Below, piece by piece: positions 46,522 through 56,501 of a DNA stretch of 64,000 nucleotides; within the stretch, counting starts at the first letter, position 1, and each line of letters starts with the position of its first letter. Source of the DNA: Sarocladium kiliense (lineage: Eukaryota > Ascomycota > Sordariomycetes > Hypocreales > Sarocladiaceae); the NCBI GenBank assembly GCA_030734395.1, contig JAUZTG010000034.1, positions 1,860,001 through 1,924,000 of the forward strand, written 5' to 3'. The position numbers were made by a program, and so were the translations under genes. A model generated the notes under the pieces. It saw only the letters and a list, made by a program, of their open reading frames with translations. It did not search any database and was not told the origin of the DNA.

Positions 46522-47037
46522 TCAATCCCTTGGCGCCAATGTCTTCATCACCGCAACCATGCAGCACACCCACGCCCCTAGGTCCGTCGTCCACATCCTG
46601 ACCCTATTCAACCCAAGCCACTCTCTCAACACCTGGACGCTATCATCCCCCTTCTCTCCATCCCCCTCCACAAGCGCCTTCACCCTTGGCGCAATCCACG
46701 GCACGAAAGCCAGATGCCCAACTGCCAGCGTTGCTCCACCGACATACCACCCCAAAGCCGCATGCTCCCGTCCGAGGCTGTAGGCGCTGCCCCCCGAGAG
46801 CCAGGTTGTTGCGCCGATGAAGCCGATTACGCCGTAGATCCCTTTGTAGAAGAAGCGCGTGTAGTGGTCGGGGAGGATGGTGTTGATAAGGTTGCGGTGG
46901 GAGGGTGGCACGTTCTTTTCGGTGAACAGCGAGAGGAAGAAGTCTTGGTCTCGTGCGAATAGTAGAGTGCAGGTCGATGATACGACCGGTGCTACGAAGA
47001 GCAAGGTCTTGGGATTGAAGAATGCGCCCGACGCCAT
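46522..47037 (-). CDS. Four-TM integral membrane protein of unknown function
   Basis: A single exon of 171 residues with ATG at 47037. Four hydrophobic segments lie at about 8-27 (TLLFVAPVVSSTCTLLFA), 63-83 (GIYGVIGFIGATTWLSGG), 93-115 (GWYVGGATLAVGHLAFVPW) and 150-166 (TDLGAWVCCMVAVMKTL). The size and layout resemble the DUF1772/anthrone-oxygenase-like membrane proteins that accompany some fungal pathways, but no diagnostic residue lets me claim that. There is no biosynthetic partner nearby. I treat it as a conserved-looking hypothetical membrane protein. Confidence 0.75.
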   Translation of the reverse strand: MASGAFFNPKTLLFVAPVVSSTCTLLFARDQDFFLSLFTEKNVPPSHRNLINTILPDHYTRFFYKGIYGVIGFIGATTWLSGGSAYSLGREHAALGWYVGGATLAVGHLAFVPWIAPRVKALVEGDGEKGDDSVQVLREWLGLNRVRMWTTDLGAWVCCMVAVMKTLAPRD

Positions 47038-47536
47038 GTTGAAGCGCGCTGTAGTTGAGTAGATCCCTCCGTGAGTCAGGTATTCAGGGCCAAAGTCTCC
47101 TCCTCGGAGAGTTGTTGTTAAGGCGCCCTTTTAAAAGCAGTGTACTCCGTATGGCTAGGACTACTGGGTCTGGGTTCGACCGGGATTCGACGCGAGTTCT
47201 GCATCAGACTCCGAACATGATGCCACTCCATCTACATCAGCCCACCGCGCAAGTCGCGTGCATTGGTTGGTGCGAGCTGCTGTGCCGCATTCTAAACCCA
47301 TTCCTGTACAAGTCACACGAGGCAGGATTTCGTACATGATGGCTCAATGATGACTGGCACTTGCACCGCACAAGGCAAAGGAGAGGCACAAAGGTGATGA
47401 GAGCCCGCCAGTGTCAAGCAAAGGCAATTCTGGCATTTGACTGTCAGAAATACAAGTCCATTTCCGTAGCATGGCATATACTACGTATGAATCCTGCCTA
47501 ATCACTTATCCTGCCATTGAATGCCGAACTCGCAAA
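47038..47536 (-). other. Intergenic, no gene
   Basis: 499 bp between PRP45 and the membrane protein gene on the same strand. A GGTTCGACC sequence near 47168 resembles a tRNA B box, but no cloverleaf can be drawn around it. Confidence 0.35.
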
Positions 47537-49303
47537 CTAATCATCGTCCTCCACACGTGGTCGTTTTGACCCTCTGCTGTCATCCTCCTGCAGACCATAA
47601 CCCCTCTTCGACGATGATGCTCCTTGGTCAACTTCCGACAGGAACTTGTCGACATTGAAAGGATCAGTCGCATCTTTCTCGAACTGCACAGGACCTTCAC
47701 GCGCTTCTACGTCCGCAGCACCTTTGAATGTGCCCTTGCCCAATGCCTCGCCGAACCGGCTAGCCTTCTGAATCTTTGCCATCTCCCGATCGCCAGCTTC
47801 AGCATCGTCGTCGTCATCGAGGTTTGCCCGTGGGCGGTAAATGTTGTTGACAACCTCTTGTGCGGCGAAAAGCGGCTTGTCGTAGTGGTTGTCCTCGTTG
47901 AAGCCGCTATCAAAGCCACTCGATTGATTGAATAGACGTGAGTCGTACATAGTCTCCTTAGACTGAGTAGGCTTCGCAAGACCTAGTGCAATCTTCTCGG
48001 AGATGTCACGGTTCTGCTCCCGGGCCATAACCTGCATGCGCCTCTCCGCTCCCATCCGACCTTGTCGCAACTTCCTCTTCTCCTCGTCCATCGCCTCTCG
48101 TCTCGCCTTCTGTCGCGCTCGAATCTCGGAGTCCTCAGAATCTGACGCGCCAGAGTCCGAGTCGCTGTAGCTTCGTGAACGTGATCTTGAGTCCCTTGAA
48201 TCGCGCGAATCCCGTGAATCCCTTGAGTCTCGTCGTCCCCGACCCTGTGTCGCGGCAGCCCGCTCTTCTCGTGCCTTTTGGGCTAGAGCTCGCAGGTTCT
48301 CTTCCTTCTGAGCCTTCTCCTTCTCGGCCAATCTCTGTTGCATCATCGCACGCTGCTGCACCTCCTCACGTGCGTGACGCTCAGCCATCTTGACAGCCTC
48401 AGCAAACTGCGCGTGCTTATCGTTGATAGCAATGTCCTGCAATCCTCTGCCATCAGCAGCCAATCGCTTATCCAACGGTACTGTGAAGCCCTTGGGGTTC
48501 TTCCAGTTCGAAACTGGTGGTGGGATTCTCCACATCTCCTGGTCTTCTGCCGTGAGCTTTCGTGGAGGGGAGTGCATGACTGGAGGCGGTGGCGAGGGAG
48601 GTCCACGAGGGATCTTCTTGTGCTTGAACTTTGGTGGCTCCATGGGATCCTTCTGACGCTCAACAATCTTCATGATTCGGTCCTGCTTCTTCGAGTTGTC
48701 TCCCATCTGATTTGCTGGTGTATATTTGACGAAGGTCGGTTCCCTCCTGTTCCCGACGTTCACGTTCTTCGGTTTCTGTGCTGCCACAGCACCGCTGACC
48801 AGCGCAGCGAGGGCGTTCTTCGTTCGTTCCGTCGTCGCTTCCACTGACTCCTTGTCTGGTCGCGCCAGGTCGATCTCGCCGGCATCCGCTCTCTGCCTCA
48901 GTGGAATGAGATCCTTGAAAGATGTGTGAATAACTCTCCCCTCTCCGTGTCCCTGCTTCGCAATGGCATCGTATTTGACTTTGCCATCGGCATCAACTTG
49001 TACAGCCAAAGCATTGTTGGTCGTCGCGGTCTTCTTGCCCATCTCAAGCGGATATTGCGCGATCGGAATCTCAGGGAATGCTCCTCCATCTCCAAAGTCC
49101 TCCTGCGATCGCGGCCGCCATCCTGAGCGCTGGCCATACGGAGGAGGCCCCGCCCGCTTCAGCACAATCTGTGTTTCGTCGAGTTCGCCAGCGCCGACGA
49201 TGCGCGGGCCCTTTTGCTGGGCTCGAGAGGACACCTCTTCATCCTCGCCAGTATACTTTGGCTTCGGCAAAGCAGCCTGGAGAGATGCTGCGATCGACGC
49301 CAT
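47537..49303 (-). CDS. PRP45: SNW/SKIP pre-mRNA-processing factor (Prp45/SNW1)
   Basis: A single exon of 588 residues, the size of fungal SNW proteins. It has the conserved SNW domain: GPPPYGQRSGWRPR, FPEIPIAQYPLEMG, YDAIAKQGH, the eponymous SNW at 265-267 in PPPVSNWKNPKGFTVPLDKRL, and LAADGRGLQD. A charged helical region and a run of five RDS repeats leading into an RS-like stretch follow, then the C-terminal YDSRLFNQSSG motif. The protein is a component of the activated spliceosome (NineTeen-associated) and co-regulator in the nucleus. The lack of introns in a splicing factor gene is notable but not unusual. The upstream intergenic region carries an 18-bp perfect palindrome. Confidence 0.95.
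   Translation of the reverse strand: MASIAASLQAALPKPKYTGEDEEVSSRAQQKGPRIVGAGELDETQIVLKRAGPPPYGQRSGWRPRSQEDFGDGGAFPEIPIAQYPLEMGKKTATTNNALAVQVDADGKVKYDAIAKQGHGEGRVIHTSFKDLIPLRQRADAGEIDLARPDKESVEATTERTKNALAALVSGAVAAQKPKNVNVGNRREPTFVKYTPANQMGDNSKKQDRIMKIVERQKDPMEPPKFKHKKIPRGPPSPPPPVMHSPPRKLTAEDQEMWRIPPPVSNWKNPKGFTVPLDKRLAADGRGLQDIAINDKHAQFAEAVKMAERHAREEVQQRAMMQQRLAEKEKAQKEENLRALAQKAREERAAATQGRGRRDSRDSRDSRDSRDSRSRSRSYSDSDSGASDSEDSEIRARQKARREAMDEEKRKLRQGRMGAERRMQVMAREQNRDISEKIALGLAKPTQSKETMYDSRLFNQSSGFDSGFNEDNHYDKPLFAAQEVVNNIYRPRANLDDDDDAEAGDREMAKIQKASRFGEALGKGTFKGAADVEAREGPVQFEKDATDPFNVDKFLSEVDQGASSSKRGYGLQEDDSRGSKRPRVEDDD
48188..48232 (-). repeat. Five tandem 9-bp units encoding RDS inside PRP45
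   Basis: Five in-frame nine-base units encode (RDS)5 immediately before an SRSRS stretch. The codons vary (CGA/AGG/CGG/CGC), so the peptide repeat is retained although the DNA repeat has decayed. Confidence 0.85.
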
Positions 49304-49865
49304 ATTGTCTGCAGACGGGATGCAGCGGTCGTCGAGGGTGAGGAGGTTGGAGGACTTGGAAGGTTATGATTCAAGGCTGAGAGGACGCTGCCTGCGGGTC
49401 ACGAAATTTGGTCATGGCGCGCGCCACCACTGTCCACTCGATGCGGCTTAGCGCATCCCTGTGACTTGAAGGTCACGCCGACACGCATCTAGACACAGTT
49501 GACAAGATGCAGAGATGGCGGCATCTTTGTTGGGAAATCGTCGTGATCTAAATACATTGACACTCTACAGGCTCAGTATGGTATCCCCTTGTTGCTGATT
49601 TTCGATTAATCGAAAAGTGTTATTTAGGTGCCATACCATCAACACGTCGCTATGAATAAGGTAGGTGGCTGCCACCCTAGTAATCCCAAGAACAGTTCAT
49701 GTGCTATAATGTGACCAACAACATACACAAAGGCCTGTCCGAAAGAGCCTTCTACTGTCCTGTGCCGAGTTTCTTACAGATTCACTGTTCTGTAACCACC
49801 CTCCTTGCGCCAGTTTTGTCATCCTACGCCTGCCAATCCGAGTCCTGCCCAAAGTGTCTGCTACT
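49304..49865 (-). other. Intergenic: PRP45 promoter and p24 gene 3' region
   Basis: 562 bp without a gene. It contains the 18-bp perfect palindrome at 49599-49616. Confidence 0.4.
49599..49616. promoter_or_regulatory. 18-bp perfect palindrome upstream of PRP45
   Basis: TTTTCGATTAATCGAAAA reads identically on both strands. It lies 296 bp upstream of the PRP45 start and about 250 bp downstream of the p24 stop. A homodimeric regulator site is one reading. Confidence 0.5.
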
Positions 49866-50635
49866 TTAAACGTAGCCCTTGCGTGCGCCCTGAGTCCAAA
49901 GTCAGCACACTGCCTGCCACCGCGAAGTGATGCAATGCTTCTACATACCTGGAAGAAGAACCTGACGACGACGACCTGCAGCGCCGCCATAGCGACAACC
50001 ATGCCGATTTGGATCATGCTGAAGTTGATAATACGCTTCTCGGTGCTGTGCACAGTGCTGAAGTTGCGGTTCTCACGGGTACGGAAGTACTTCTGGTTAC
50101 GCGAAATAGTCGAGAGCTGACTCGAGATCTTGAACACAGCCTCCTCGAGTACCGAGGTCTGCTCTGGTGATGACCCTTGCTTCGATGGCAGCTGGGCCTT
50201 GGACTCGTTCTCGACGGCGATCTCGAAGTCGACGAACTTCTCGGAGAAAGTGCTCATCTCGTTGTCGAAGCAGAAGGAGTATGCGCCCTCCTCCTGGGCG
50301 GTGAACACGAAGTCGCCTTGACGCTCCTTCTCAGCCTGGAGGATGACCTTGCCGCTGGGTGCCTCGACAATGTAGTCGACATCGAATGAACCGCCGGATT
50401 GAACCTAACTCGCGCATTCACACACATCAGTCCTCTCATCTCACGACAATATCAAATCCAGTCTTCGCATTGGGGTGCTCACAGCAAAATAAAACGCAAC
50501 CTTCTCGCCAACCTTCTTCGTCAGGGCGTAGAAGCACGCCTTCTCGTTCGCGGTCAGCTTGTATGTGAGGGCGGTCGCGGCGACATTGCTGATCATGCAG
50601 GCGATGAGCCCGACGACGAACAGCGGAAGTCTCAT
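49866..50635 (-). CDS. p24/TMED family cargo receptor (gamma-like, Erp type)
   Basis: Model: complement of 49866..49889, 49949..50404 and 50483..50635, 210 residues; the last exon encodes only GARKGYV. A signal peptide (MRLPLFVVGLIACMISNVAA) is followed by a GOLD domain beginning TALTYKLTANEKACFY, with FDVDYIVEAPSGK and the second cysteine in YSFCFDNEMSTFSEK. A coiled region and the single membrane segment MIQIGMVVAMAALQVVVV come next. The short cytosolic tail RFFFQGARKGYV carries the FF motif for COPII binding and a basic pair for COPI. p24 proteins cycle between ER and Golgi and help select cargo such as GPI-anchored proteins. The subfamily call is from the KACFY and SFCF patterns. Confidence 0.92.
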
Positions 50636-51007
50636 CGTGTCGGTTTGTGGTCGAGAAGCACGATGACGATGGGGGATTGTCGCGTACTGCTGGGTTGGGT
50701 TCGTCGGATTGTGAGGTAGGGATATCAGGACAAGCTGGCGCCAAAAAGGGTGTCTTAGCGACGCGGAAATTTTACGTAAGCCAACCCCTGGCTCCTGTCA
50801 CCCTGACTGACCCTTACACCTCAACAGTCAATCTACTCATGGAATTCACATTGCGGCTTCTGGTTTGATTCCACCTGGGTTTCTATTAACAAGCATTTTA
50901 GAAATCTTGAGGCAAATCATGTTCAGACCTCAGTTCAATCTATGTATGTACAATTCCGACTGCAAACGCCGAAGCTCAAAGACGCAACGCAACCCACGGC
51001 CTGAAGC
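50636..51007. other. Intergenic, no gene
   Basis: 372 bp between the p24 gene promoter and the PhoD-like gene 3' end. Nothing stands out. Confidence 0.35.
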
Positions 51008-53043
51008 TCAAGTATACTTAATTCTGCCCCAGAATGACCCCCTAGTCGTGTCCGTCTCTGGCGCTGCCAGAAGCAAGGTCTCCCACCTTTGCTTGCCGTC
51101 GATGAAAAGACGGTACTGTAGTGTGTCTTGTCCGGCGACCTTCTCCATTGTGAACGCGCCGAACTTGGAATTTCCAGAGGGTATGTAGCTAGAGAATGTC
51201 AGCTTGCATCTCTCAACGAGATCATGATACGTGGGATCTGGAGACTCACTTCATCATCACGTCCTCATCGTCTGTCTGCTTATACGATCCGAATGGGGAG
51301 GAGAACTGGCTAAGGGGGCTAGTAGAGAACTCATGGGCAGCAGCAGACTCCGGCCAGCGTGATCCCGGAGGCGGTGGAAATTTGGTTGCAGCGAACTCAT
51401 GCCTGTCCCCAGACAGAATGACGACGCTTGTGCCATGAGCGCCAGCATCCCACATGGCTTCCAGGATCTTCCGCCTCTCGGCAAGGAAGCCGCCCCAGGT
51501 GTCTTTGACGTTCACAGGCCAGTTCTTGGTGAAGGGCACGGAAGACGCCACGACCTTCCAGCGGATGCCCCGGCCCGCAGGTTTTGCCAACCATGCCATG
51601 AGGTCGGCAAGTTGTTCCTCACCCAGCATCGTCTTGTCTTCGGCGTCGAAAGGAAGGTTATTACTAGACCGATAGCTTCGGGTGTCCATCATGAAAAAGC
51701 TGGCTGGGCCTTGGACGAACTCGTACCATGTCGCGTTAAGTCGCGCCTTGTTACTGCCAGCCGCGACAGCTTTAGGAGGGTTCAAATCAGCATTGTAAGT
51801 ATGCCAGGGTTGAACAGCATTCCGATAAACACCAGTGGAGTTCGACGACCAGTCATTGAAGATTTCATGGTCATCCAAGACGTGGATCCAGCTCAGATTC
51901 TGGCCAACGCCAGGCCAGTCAGGCGACGCGTAGAATTGACGGTATTGCATGCGATACTCATCAACCGACTCGCGGAACTGCCTTGGGACGTCGATGTAAA
52001 TGAAGTCGCCAAGGAACAGCATAAACTGTGCCTGTAGTTCTGGCAGCTTTGCAGCCAAATATCTCACACCAGGGATAGCAAGCGGGTGATCAAGAGGGTT
52101 GTAAGGAAATCTAGGAAGGATGCAAGACGTGCTCAAGAATGTGAACTTTCCATCGGTGAGATCGGGCATCTGACCAGGCTTGGGCGCCGCCAGGAACTCT
52201 CCGGAGTGGTTGTTTGATGTCCTCCACTCGTACCGTCGCTGCTTAGAATGCAGCAGAGGTACTGTAACTGCTGCCGTGTAGTCCGTATCATTCGAAGTCC
52301 ATCTTACGCCACCTGCTGTCTGCCATAGTGGGTTATCAAAGGGAGCTTGGGGATGCTTGATGTGAATCTCGAGCGTAATCGGCATCTTGGATTGATCGGG
52401 TTCTCGGATAAGGAATTTGGCATCAGTATGTGAGACGTATCCAAGGCGGACGAATGACAGGTCGTCAACTGGGTGAAACAACCTAATGCGATAAACGGAA
52501 TCGGCCGTGAGTGCGATAAGGAGGGCGTTGATCAAGAAGGTTGCAATGCTCGCAACGGGATGCTTCCTACTCGGAGCTCCGGAGAGAAGAACTTGCCATG
52601 GCTTCGAATCCTTTTCGACAAGAACAAGCTTCTCGTTCATGGTGATTTCCTCCACGATAACCTCAGGCTCTGGCTCAACAGCAACGCCATCATCTGTTAG
52701 CTGGGGAGCAGGAGCCTCCTTCGTCTCCTCAACGATGGCTTCGGCTTCCTCTTCGATAATCTCGAGTTGAGGGTCCGCATAGTAGCTGGAAACAAAGGAC
52801 GGGACATAGATCGCGAAGAAAGCGAAGGCGATGGAGTGAAGATGTGCCTACAGCAGATTAAGTAAGGGAACGATGGAGCGAAGCTAATGTCATGTTCATC
52901 GGAACTCACGGGAAACTATGCACATGTTCATTAGTTTCAGTCTCACAGGTGAATAAGAGACGACCTACCAGTCGGAAGAATGCTAAGGCTGCAACTCGTA
53001 GAATCGTGGACGACAGCTTCGTGGCTGTTGTAGGCCACCCCAT
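51008..53043 (-). CDS. PhoD-like metallophosphatase, membrane-anchored, with a 6-nt micro-exon
   Basis: Model: complement of 51008..51188, 51250..52847, 52910..52915 and 52969..53043, 619 residues. The 75-nt first exon (MGWPTTATKLSS..ALAFFRL) connects through a micro-exon TTTCCC (Phe-Pro) to AHLHSIAFAFFAIYVPS; AG and GTGAGT flank the micro-exon exactly and the frame holds throughout. The N-terminus has two hydrophobic segments and an acidic linker, then another hydrophobic segment (ASIATFLINALLIALTA). The PhoD metal motifs follow: LGDFIYIDV, HVLDDHEIFNDW and LSGDRHEF, and the last exon ends the fold (YIPSGNSKFGAF). PhoD-family enzymes are metal-dependent phosphomono- or diesterases; fungal membrane forms have no settled substrate. 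Phosphate scavenging or lipid turnover is possible. Confidence 0.88.
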
Positions 53044-54102
53044 GGTGAGCTTAGGAACGCGTACACGACGCGCGCGAAAGGTAGTTGATGGATGTATGAG
53101 CGCAGTGTGTTCCGGGATAATTATTGGTTGACCTGAATAACTCCGCCTATCTGGAGCGATGAAGCTTCCGTGGAAATGGGGCGATCAGCTTCGTAGCATC
53201 GAATCGATCATCATGAGTCTTAAGTAGCAAGGAGCCGGAGGTGTTGCAGCGCTGTCACGGATGAGGTCACCACCAGCGCCCCTTGTGGAACCACCATCCG
53301 TGTTAGCGGTTTGTGACAACCATGGCCGTAACGAGATGCCACCTGCTTTTGGTGATCATGCCACGATGAGCTAACTCGGTGCATCACGCGCATCGAGATG
53401 TGTTTTACGTTCCCAAACTCAATACCCCGCTCACAGCATGGTCCAGCAACACTTTCCACTTATTACTTGAATGGTTCAAAAGATGTCTTACCTGGTCAGC
53501 CTTGACCGTTTCCAACCCAAGCGACTTGTGATACCCTATACAACGTCCTCGTCGTCCAACGCACGGCGACTTCTTAGGATGTCGATTTCCGCAGCGTAGA
53601 CAATTTGAGGTGTAATGAATGGTTACTTTCAGCGTTACTTATTCAATCAAACGTTTGGCATGCGTTTTTTAAGTAGGTGAAGCTGAAGGATGAAGCAATT
53701 TCAGGACGCAGTTGAAACCTACAAGATGTCCGGATACTGGGACAGAATGCTACGAACACGGGGACAACTTAGCAGGCCATGCTCTCCAAAGCAAAAACAC
53801 CACCCCTGTGGCTCGTAACATACATCAGGCCACGACCAGGTTGAAGAACATGGCATAAGGGATTAAACCTCCGTAATTCGTCTGCTGAATGCCGCATGCA
53901 AGTCGACTTGATGGGGGTTTCAAGGGTTAGGGTTAGTGTTGTCTGGTCCCAATCCCATTCGGCCCCGCCAAAAAAAATCCAAACTATCGCATCGACTCGA
54001 ACTTTTGCATCACAGTCCGCGCAACGTCGTACGCTTTCCACCCAATTCAGGCTATCGACACCGAAAACTTCAAAAAGCGACGATCGTGCGACATTTGACA
54101 CG
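53044..54102. promoter_or_regulatory. Divergent promoter region between PhoD-like gene and RRP15
   Basis: 1059 bp without a gene. A telomere-like AGGGTTAGGGTTAG lies at 53923-53936, about 170 bp before the RRP15 start. An A-run (53970 region) just precedes it in the leader. Confidence 0.45.
53923..53936 (+). promoter_or_regulatory. Telomere-repeat-like box in the RRP15 promoter
   Basis: AGGGTTAGGGTTAG contains two TTAGGG units within 200 bp of a ribosome-biogenesis gene start. In several fungi Tbf1-type factors bind such boxes in ribosomal and ribosome-biogenesis promoters. Confidence 0.5.
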
Positions 54103-55005
54103 ATGGCTGGCCCCTCGAATAAGAAAAGGCCACAAGAAGGCCGTCAACAGCGGCCATCCAAGAAACAGAAGCGAGCAAATGCCTACCACAGCAGCTCCGA
54201 GAACGAGAACGAGGAAGACGGGGAGGACTTCGATGCGGTCAATTTGCTTGACTCCGATGATGACATTCACAACGCAAAGGTCGACGATGTCGCCGCCTCA
54301 GAGGGTGGTGACTCGAGCTCCGACGAGGAGTCGACGGCGGTGAAGCCTCTGAAGAAGGCTGCGCAGAAGAAACAGAAGGCAAGCACCTCAAAGCAGGAGG
54401 CCAGTGACGAGGAGGAAGAGGACGATGATGCAGAAGACTCAGATATGGAAGAGTATGGCAGCGACTCAGAGGACACTGGTCGCAAGTCAAAGTCAAAGCG
54501 CAACGACCCCAACGCCTTCGCAACCTCATTATCTAAGATTCTGTCCACCAAATTGTCTTCATCCAAGCGAGCAGATCCCGTCCTAGCCCGCAGTGCCGCC
54601 GCACACGAAGCCTCAAAAGCCGCCGTCGACAGCGCACTCGAAGCAAAGGCCAGGAAGCAGATCCGTGACGAGAAGCGACGAGCTATGGAGAAGGGTCGGG
54701 TTAAGGATGTGCTTATCGCGACTGCTAATGACGCAACCGGAGAGCTGGAAACCTCGACGGGCGAGATTCTGGAGACAGAGAAGAGACTGAGGAAAGTGGC
54801 GCAGCGTGGTGTTGTGAAGCTATTCAATGCTGTGAGGGCAGCGCAGGTCAAGGCTGCCGAGGCGGAGAAGGATTCGAGAAAAACAGGTGTCATTGGTATG
54901 AGCCAAAGGGAAGAGAAGGTAAACCAGATGAGCAAGAAGGGCTTCCTCGAGCTGATTGCTTCAGGAGGAGGCGGCTTGAAGAAGGGGGCACTGGAAGAGG
55001 CCTAG
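54103..55005 (+). CDS. RRP15: Ribosomal RNA-processing protein Rrp15
   Basis: A single exon of 300 residues. I chose the ATG at 54103 (MAGPSNKKRPQEGRQQRPSK); the frame is open upstream with an ATG at 53896, but that extension has no family resemblance and would run over the telomere-like box. The N-terminal half is basic then highly acidic (EEEEDDDAEDSDMEEYG), as in nucleolar proteins. The conserved Rrp15p domain starts at DPNAFATSLSKILSTKL and includes KRADPVLARS, LEAKARKQIRDEKR and RKVAQRGVVKLFNAVRAAQ. Rrp15 is required for early pre-60S maturation (27S pre-rRNA processing) in the nucleolus. Confidence 0.94.
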   Translation: MAGPSNKKRPQEGRQQRPSKKQKRANAYHSSSENENEEDGEDFDAVNLLDSDDDIHNAKVDDVAASEGGDSSSDEESTAVKPLKKAAQKKQKASTSKQEASDEEEEDDDAEDSDMEEYGSDSEDTGRKSKSKRNDPNAFATSLSKILSTKLSSSKRADPVLARSAAAHEASKAAVDSALEAKARKQIRDEKRRAMEKGRVKDVLIATANDATGELETSTGEILETEKRLRKVAQRGVVKLFNAVRAAQVKAAEAEKDSRKTGVIGMSQREEKVNQMSKKGFLELIASGGGGLKKGALEEA

Positions 55006-55181
55006 ACGGGATGGTATAGTAGTTGAAGAGAGGTAAATAGCTGTTTGTTGGCTTCCTACCGGCAGCTTCCCGAATGATACCCACGTACTCCGCAGTTTTC
55101 GAGATCCCACTGCTCTTTCTATATGCACATTAGACTATAGTACAATCATCAAACACACGCCCTCTGCGCTTTGTTAGCCGC

Positions 55182-55807
55182 TCAGCTCCCAAAGTCGCTC
55201 GCCTGAAGATTCCGCGTCATGGAGGGCAGCTTCACAACCAGTCCATCCAGCTCCTTGGTCATCTTGACCTGGCAACCCAGCCTACTCGTCTCCGTCAGGC
55301 CGAACGCAAGGTCCAGCATGTCATTCTCGTCGTCCTCGGGCTCGGGTATCTTGTCGTAGTAGTCGTCTTCGGTCACAATGACGTGACAAGTCGAGCAAGC
55401 GCAAGAGCCTCCGCATGCGCCCTCCATCTCAAGATCGTTTGCCTGAGCAATGTCGAGAAGATTATCGCCTTCCTTGACGGCGAACTTATGCTCGCCGCCT
55501 TCCTTATCGATGAAGGTCACGTACAGTCTACCCAAGAATGTTAGTCAGGCTGTAGGCTCAAGACACAGGCCGCAGTTGCGTACTCTTCACCGGGCTTTGG
55601 CGGATCAATGTGTCCATGCCGCCTTGGAGCGGTGGTTGTGAAGGCTCGGCTGGTATGTCCGAGGCGCGTCGGAGATGCACGGCTAGATGTGGAAGCGAGG
55701 AGGGATCGAGGAATTGAGGAGCACAAGGGGAGCACTTGCGGCAGAGAGCTGGTCCGGGTTGCCAGCCGGGGCAGCCTTGTGAGGCTCTGTGCGAGAGATC
55801 GTGACAT
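55182..55807 (-). CDS. YAH1: Mitochondrial [2Fe-2S] ferredoxin (adrenodoxin-type, Yah1)
   Basis: Model: complement of 55182..55527 and 55584..55807, 189 residues with one 56 bp intron. The first about 65 residues are Arg/Ser-rich without acids (MSRSLAQSLTRLPRLATRTS..), a mitochondrial presequence. The ferredoxin domain begins at ELYVTFIDKEGGEHKF. The cluster ligands are C113, C119 and C122 in ACGGSCACSTCHV and C160 in RLGCQVKM, in the adrenodoxin spacing CX5CX2C..C; C117 is an extra cysteine between the first two, common in this group. The acidic patch EPEDDENDMLDLAFG binds the reductase. It passes electrons from Arh1-type reductase to iron-sulphur cluster assembly and haem A/coenzyme Q synthesis in the matrix. 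Confidence 0.95.
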
Positions 55808-56501
55808 TGTAGATGACGAACAGACCGAGACGAGGTGGTCAGAATTGTCCGGGACGGGTACCAGGGTAGATAATAAGTTCTACGAAAACTGACCGACTAG
55901 CGCCGTGCGACGCAATTGGGCGGCGGGGGGCAACGGGGACCCAGGTGCCACCACCACTATGGGGCCCATAGGCGATTAGCTAAAGAGTGGTAATGGTGTA
56001 AAGGGCTAAACTTGATACGCCAAGTCAGTTGGAAGCATGTCTTGTCATGAACTTTTGATGCGGAGTACAGCCCAAGTTTAGTACATCTCGAGCATTCATT
56101 CGGTGATGGCAGCGTAGATTTGGTACCGTATAGTAGGGGGGGCAGGCACCGGACAACCGGCGGCTTGGTCAGACTGCTTCAGTGGGCGCCCCAGACCTCA
56201 CCCCCCATCCGCCTCTGAACATACCTCAGGTCAAGGCCTTGATCAATTGTATAATTCATTCTTTTCAGCGTGATCATTGGTAGAATTGAGGGCTCAATTC
56301 GTCTGTCCGTCTCACCCCTCAACTGTACGTACGGGTGGGTCTTGAAGTGAGCACTCAAGTGCCCTTCTGTACCTATACAGGCAGACTTATCTCTGACTAC
56401 CCGTCTCCCTGTTCCAGCTGCCGAAGGACTCTAACAAAATATAGACCCTGATAACGATCAACGCCTTTGCTAAGACCTAGCACTAGTGACGACTTGCGCG
56501 A
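55808..56501. other. Intergenic, no gene
   Basis: 694 bp between the ferredoxin promoter and the 3' end of the MFS gene. Short G-runs occur at 55925 and 56140 but show no recognisable structure. Confidence 0.35.

Noticed and set aside
47160..47185. tRNA B-box-like GGTTCGACC
   Set aside because: No matching A box at a suitable distance and no acceptor-stem pairing.
53896..54102. 69-codon N-terminal extension of RRP15
   Set aside because: The ATG at 54103 gives the family-like start, and the extension overlaps a telomere-like promoter box.
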